A stretch of 8,007 nucleotides of DNA from DBFJGL01 sp048394785 (lineage in GTDB: Bacteria > Bacillota > Clostridia > Christensenellales > CAG-917). Below the pieces are notes generated by a model. That model was given only the letters and a program-made list of their open reading frames with translations. It made no database searches and was not told the DNA's origin. The stretch lies in NCBI GenBank assembly GCA_048394785.1, contig DBFJGL010000083.1, forward strand, positions 1 through 8,007, written 5' to 3'. Both the position numbers and the translations under genes were made by a program. Positions 6,414-8,007 of this stretch are shown piece after piece (the first letter of the stretch is position 1; the number at the start of each line of letters is the position of its first letter).

Positions 6414-7165
6414 TTGCAAAACGAATTATTCCCTGCTTGGACGTAAGGGACGGCAGAGTGGTGAAGGGCACCAATTTCACGGGGTTGAAGGACGTGGATA
6501 ATCCCGTTTCGCTCGCCGCGTTTTACAACGAAAGCGGCGCGGACGAGCTTGTGTTTTACGATATAACCGCGAGCGCGGAAGGCAGAGGCATTTTTACGGA
6601 TATTTTGAGGCAAGTGGCTTCGGAAATATTCATTCCGCTTACCGTGGGCGGCGGCATCAATACCGTGGACGACTTTGACAGAGTGCTGAAATGCGGCGCG
6701 GATAAGGTCAGTGTAAATTCGGGCGCGATACGCGACAGAGGTCTTATTTCGGCGGCGGCGCGCAGGTACGGCAATCAATGCGTGGTGCTGTCCATGGACG
6801 TCAAACGCGTGGGCGGAGAGTTCAGAGTGTTCGCAAAGGGAGGCAGAGAACTTACCGACCTCAGGGCTATCGAGTGGGCGAAAGAAGCCGTGAACGAAGG
6901 CGCGGGAGAAATCGTGGTAAACAGCATCGATACGGACGGGGTGAAAAAAGGGTTCGACATAGAGATGTTGAACGCGGTTGCGTCCGCAGTGGACGTGCCC
7001 GTCATAGCAAGCGGCGGCGCGGGGTGCATTGACGATTTCATAACGCTGTTCAAAAATACGGACGTAGACGCGGGGCTGGGGGCTTCGGTGTTCCATTTCA
7101 GAGAAGTGGATATAAAGACGCTCAAACGCGCGATGCGCGATAACGGCATAGAGGCGAGAATATAA
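6410..7165 (+). CDS. hisF: Imidazole glycerol phosphate synthase cyclase subunit HisF
   Basis: HisF uses ammonia from HisH to convert PRFAR into imidazole glycerol phosphate and AICAR, the latter returning to purine synthesis. It is a 251-residue (beta/alpha)8 barrel related to HisA. The catalytic aspartates are D11 (in IPCLDVRDGRVVKG) and D130 (in LSMDVKR). R5, E46, K99 and E167, the charged gate at the mouth of the ammonia channel in T. maritima HisF, are all present at the same numbers. Phosphate loops are GGGI (80-83) and ASGGAG (200-205). It starts with GTG, overlapping the hisA stop by 4 nt, behind an extended ribosome site. It ends at 7165 with no overlap, the first such break in the operon. 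Confidence 0.97.
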   Translation: MIAKRIIPCLDVRDGRVVKGTNFTGLKDVDNPVSLAAFYNESGADELVFYDITASAEGRGIFTDILRQVASEIFIPLTVGGGINTVDDFDRVLKCGADKVSVNSGAIRDRGLISAAARRYGNQCVVLSMDVKRVGGEFRVFAKGGRELTDLRAIEWAKEAVNEGAGEIVVNSIDTDGVKKGFDIEMLNAVASAVDVPVIASGGAGCIDDFITLFKNTDVDAGLGASVFHFREVDIKTLKRAMRDNGIEARI

Positions 7166-7258
7166 TCGAAAGCGCAAGCAAATGCGCAAATAAAAGATAT
7201 AAAACGTGTTGTGCTCCGATGCAGGGACGGGAAAATATCGATATAAATGAGGTTGAAT
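7166..7258. other. Intercistronic gap before hisIE, with a weak hairpin
   Basis: This 93-nt stretch is the only non-overlapping junction of the operon and is more A-rich than its surroundings. GCGCA (7172-7176) and TGCGC (7183-7187) can form a 5-bp stem with a 6-nt loop. The hexamer GCGCAA also occurs twice, at 7172 and 7184. No U-tract follows, so it is not a terminator. I tested TATAAT-like hexamers at 7161, 7198 and 7242 and found no matching -35 element at normal spacing. No small gene is apparent. Confidence 0.6.
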
Positions 7259-7918
7259 ATGGATAAGAAAATGATTGGCGCAGACGAATTGAAGTTTGAT
7301 AAAAACGGGCTTATTCCTGCGGTGGTGACGGATTTTTATACGAAAAACGTGTTGACGGTTGCGTATATGAACCGCGAGAGTCTGGACATAAGTATGCGAG
7401 AGGGAAAGACTTGTTTTTATTCGCGCAGCAGGCGTGAGCTGTGGCGTAAAGGCGCGACTTCGGGCAACTGTCAGCACATAGTGAGCATAAAGGCGGACTG
7501 CGACCGCGACGCGCTGGCGGTGGAGGTCATAAAGGACGGTCCTGCGTGTCATTTGGGCACGGACAGCTGTTTCAACGACTACGTTTTCAAAAGCGATGAA
7601 CTTTCAGAATTTTCGTTACAGGAACTTTACGAGCTTATTTTGGGCAGAAAAACCACTAAAACGGAAGGTTCGTATACGACTTATCTGTTTGAGCAGGGCA
7701 TTGACAAAATCCTCAAAAAAGTGGGAGAAGAATGCACCGAAGTCATTATCGGAGCCAAGGGCGGCGACAAGGCTGAGGCGGTTTTCGAGATTGCCGATTT
7801 GACCTATCACGTCCTCGTGCTTATGGCGGAGATGGGCATTACGATTAACGACGTCACGGACGAACTCAAAAAGCGGCATGTCGTGGACCATAAGGTGAAA
7901 CAGCAGAAAATGAAGTGA
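7259..7918 (+). CDS. hisIE: Bifunctional PRA-CH / PRA-PH HisIE
   Basis: This fusion performs steps two and three: the C-terminal HisE domain removes pyrophosphate from PR-ATP, and the N-terminal HisI domain opens the adenine ring of PR-AMP. The product is 219 residues. HisI (about 10-110) shows LTVAYMNRESL (32-42), FYSRSRRELWRKGATSGN (53-70), a D80-C81-D82 x D84 magnesium site, and C81, C97 and C104 as zinc cysteines. HisE (about 121-207) shows the MazG-like metal motif E157-E158-xx-E161 with E177-xx-D180. The start chosen is the ATG at 7259, six nt after GAGG (7249-7252). An in-frame ATG at 7247 contains that site and has only a poorly spaced GGGA behind it. An ATG at 7271 is possible but has no good ribosome site. 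Confidence 0.95.
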   Translation: MDKKMIGADELKFDKNGLIPAVVTDFYTKNVLTVAYMNRESLDISMREGKTCFYSRSRRELWRKGATSGNCQHIVSIKADCDRDALAVEVIKDGPACHLGTDSCFNDYVFKSDELSEFSLQELYELILGRKTTKTEGSYTTYLFEQGIDKILKKVGEECTEVIIGAKGGDKAEAVFEIADLTYHVLVLMAEMGITINDVTDELKKRHVVDHKVKQQKMK

Positions 7919-7970
7919 TTTGCGCGTTTGTTTTCGGCAAAAACGCCTATAAATTCAATTTGCTAAGATA

Positions 7971-7995
7971 AAACGCGCGTTGACAACGCGCGTTT
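7971..7995 (+). terminator. Rho-independent terminator of the his operon
   Basis: A perfect 11-bp stem pairs AAACGCGCGTT (7971-7981) with AACGCGCGTTT (7985-7995) around a GAC loop. It is followed by TTTATAGTTAT, a modest U-rich tail, 52 nt after the hisIE stop. The complementary strand also gives a U-run (TTTTATCTT) after the same stem, so the hairpin could stop transcription from both sides. A weaker possible stem lies upstream, GCGTTT (7924-7929) with AAACGC (7941-7946). Confidence 0.85.
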
Positions 7996-8007
7996 ATAGT
8001 TATATAC

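Noticed and set aside
7161..7166. Perfect TATAAT at the hisF stop as a promoter for hisIE
   Set aside because: No -35-like hexamer at 16-18 bp upstream and no extended -10 TG; probably chance in AT-rich sequence.
6290..7552. Open frame of about 420 codons on the minus strand across hisF and the start of hisIE
   Set aside because: Its product is rich in Arg, His and Phe with no recognisable motif. It lies opposite two well-conserved his genes and reflects their GC-rich codon use.
1..8007. CRISPR arrays, insertion sequences, tRNA/rRNA genes, toxin-antitoxin or defence systems
   Set aside because: No spaced direct repeats, transposase-like proteins, RNA gene structures or accessory genes were seen; the window is filled by the his operon.

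Overview
This window is almost entirely a compact histidine-biosynthesis operon, all on the + strand. The order is hisR-like regulator (yerC/TrpR family), hisZ, hisG, hisD, hisC, hisB, hisH, hisA, hisF, hisIE. The combination of a TrpR-like YerC/HisR regulator, a short HisG with a separate HisZ subunit, a monofunctional HisB and a fused HisIE fits a Bacillota, most likely a Clostridia-class anaerobe. Strong AGGAGG-type ribosome sites and a sigma-A-type promoter agree with this. Base composition is around half G+C, with many GCG/CGC codons. I cannot name the species.

Layout. Bases 1-117 hold the upstream spacer and a well-formed promoter (TTTACT, 17-bp spacer, TATAAT). An imperfect 20-bp palindrome fills the promoter spacer and is the best candidate operator for the regulator encoded first. 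The predicted leader is only about 18 nt, too short for a T-box or attenuator. From 118 to 7165, nine genes run with no gaps: every junction overlaps by 8, 4 or 1 nt, which points to translational coupling. A 93-nt gap (7166-7258) is the only break, before hisIE. After hisIE, a strong 11-bp hairpin at 7971-7995 closes the operon.

How the genes work together. HisG with HisZ joins PRPP to ATP. HisIE (two domains) removes pyrophosphate and opens the adenine ring. HisA isomerises ProFAR to PRFAR. HisH feeds ammonia to HisF, which makes imidazole glycerol phosphate and AICAR. HisB dehydrates IGP, HisC transaminates the product, and HisD oxidises histidinol to histidine. The one step with no gene here is histidinol-phosphate phosphatase, which must be encoded elsewhere. 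Catalytic residues are intact in every enzyme I could check, apart from a substitution at the usual PLP-contacting Asn of HisC. I see no mobile elements, CRISPR arrays, tRNA or rRNA genes, and no convincing novel system. The points most worth following up are the regulator/operator arrangement, the run of coupled junctions, and the near absence of GATC and GGCC.
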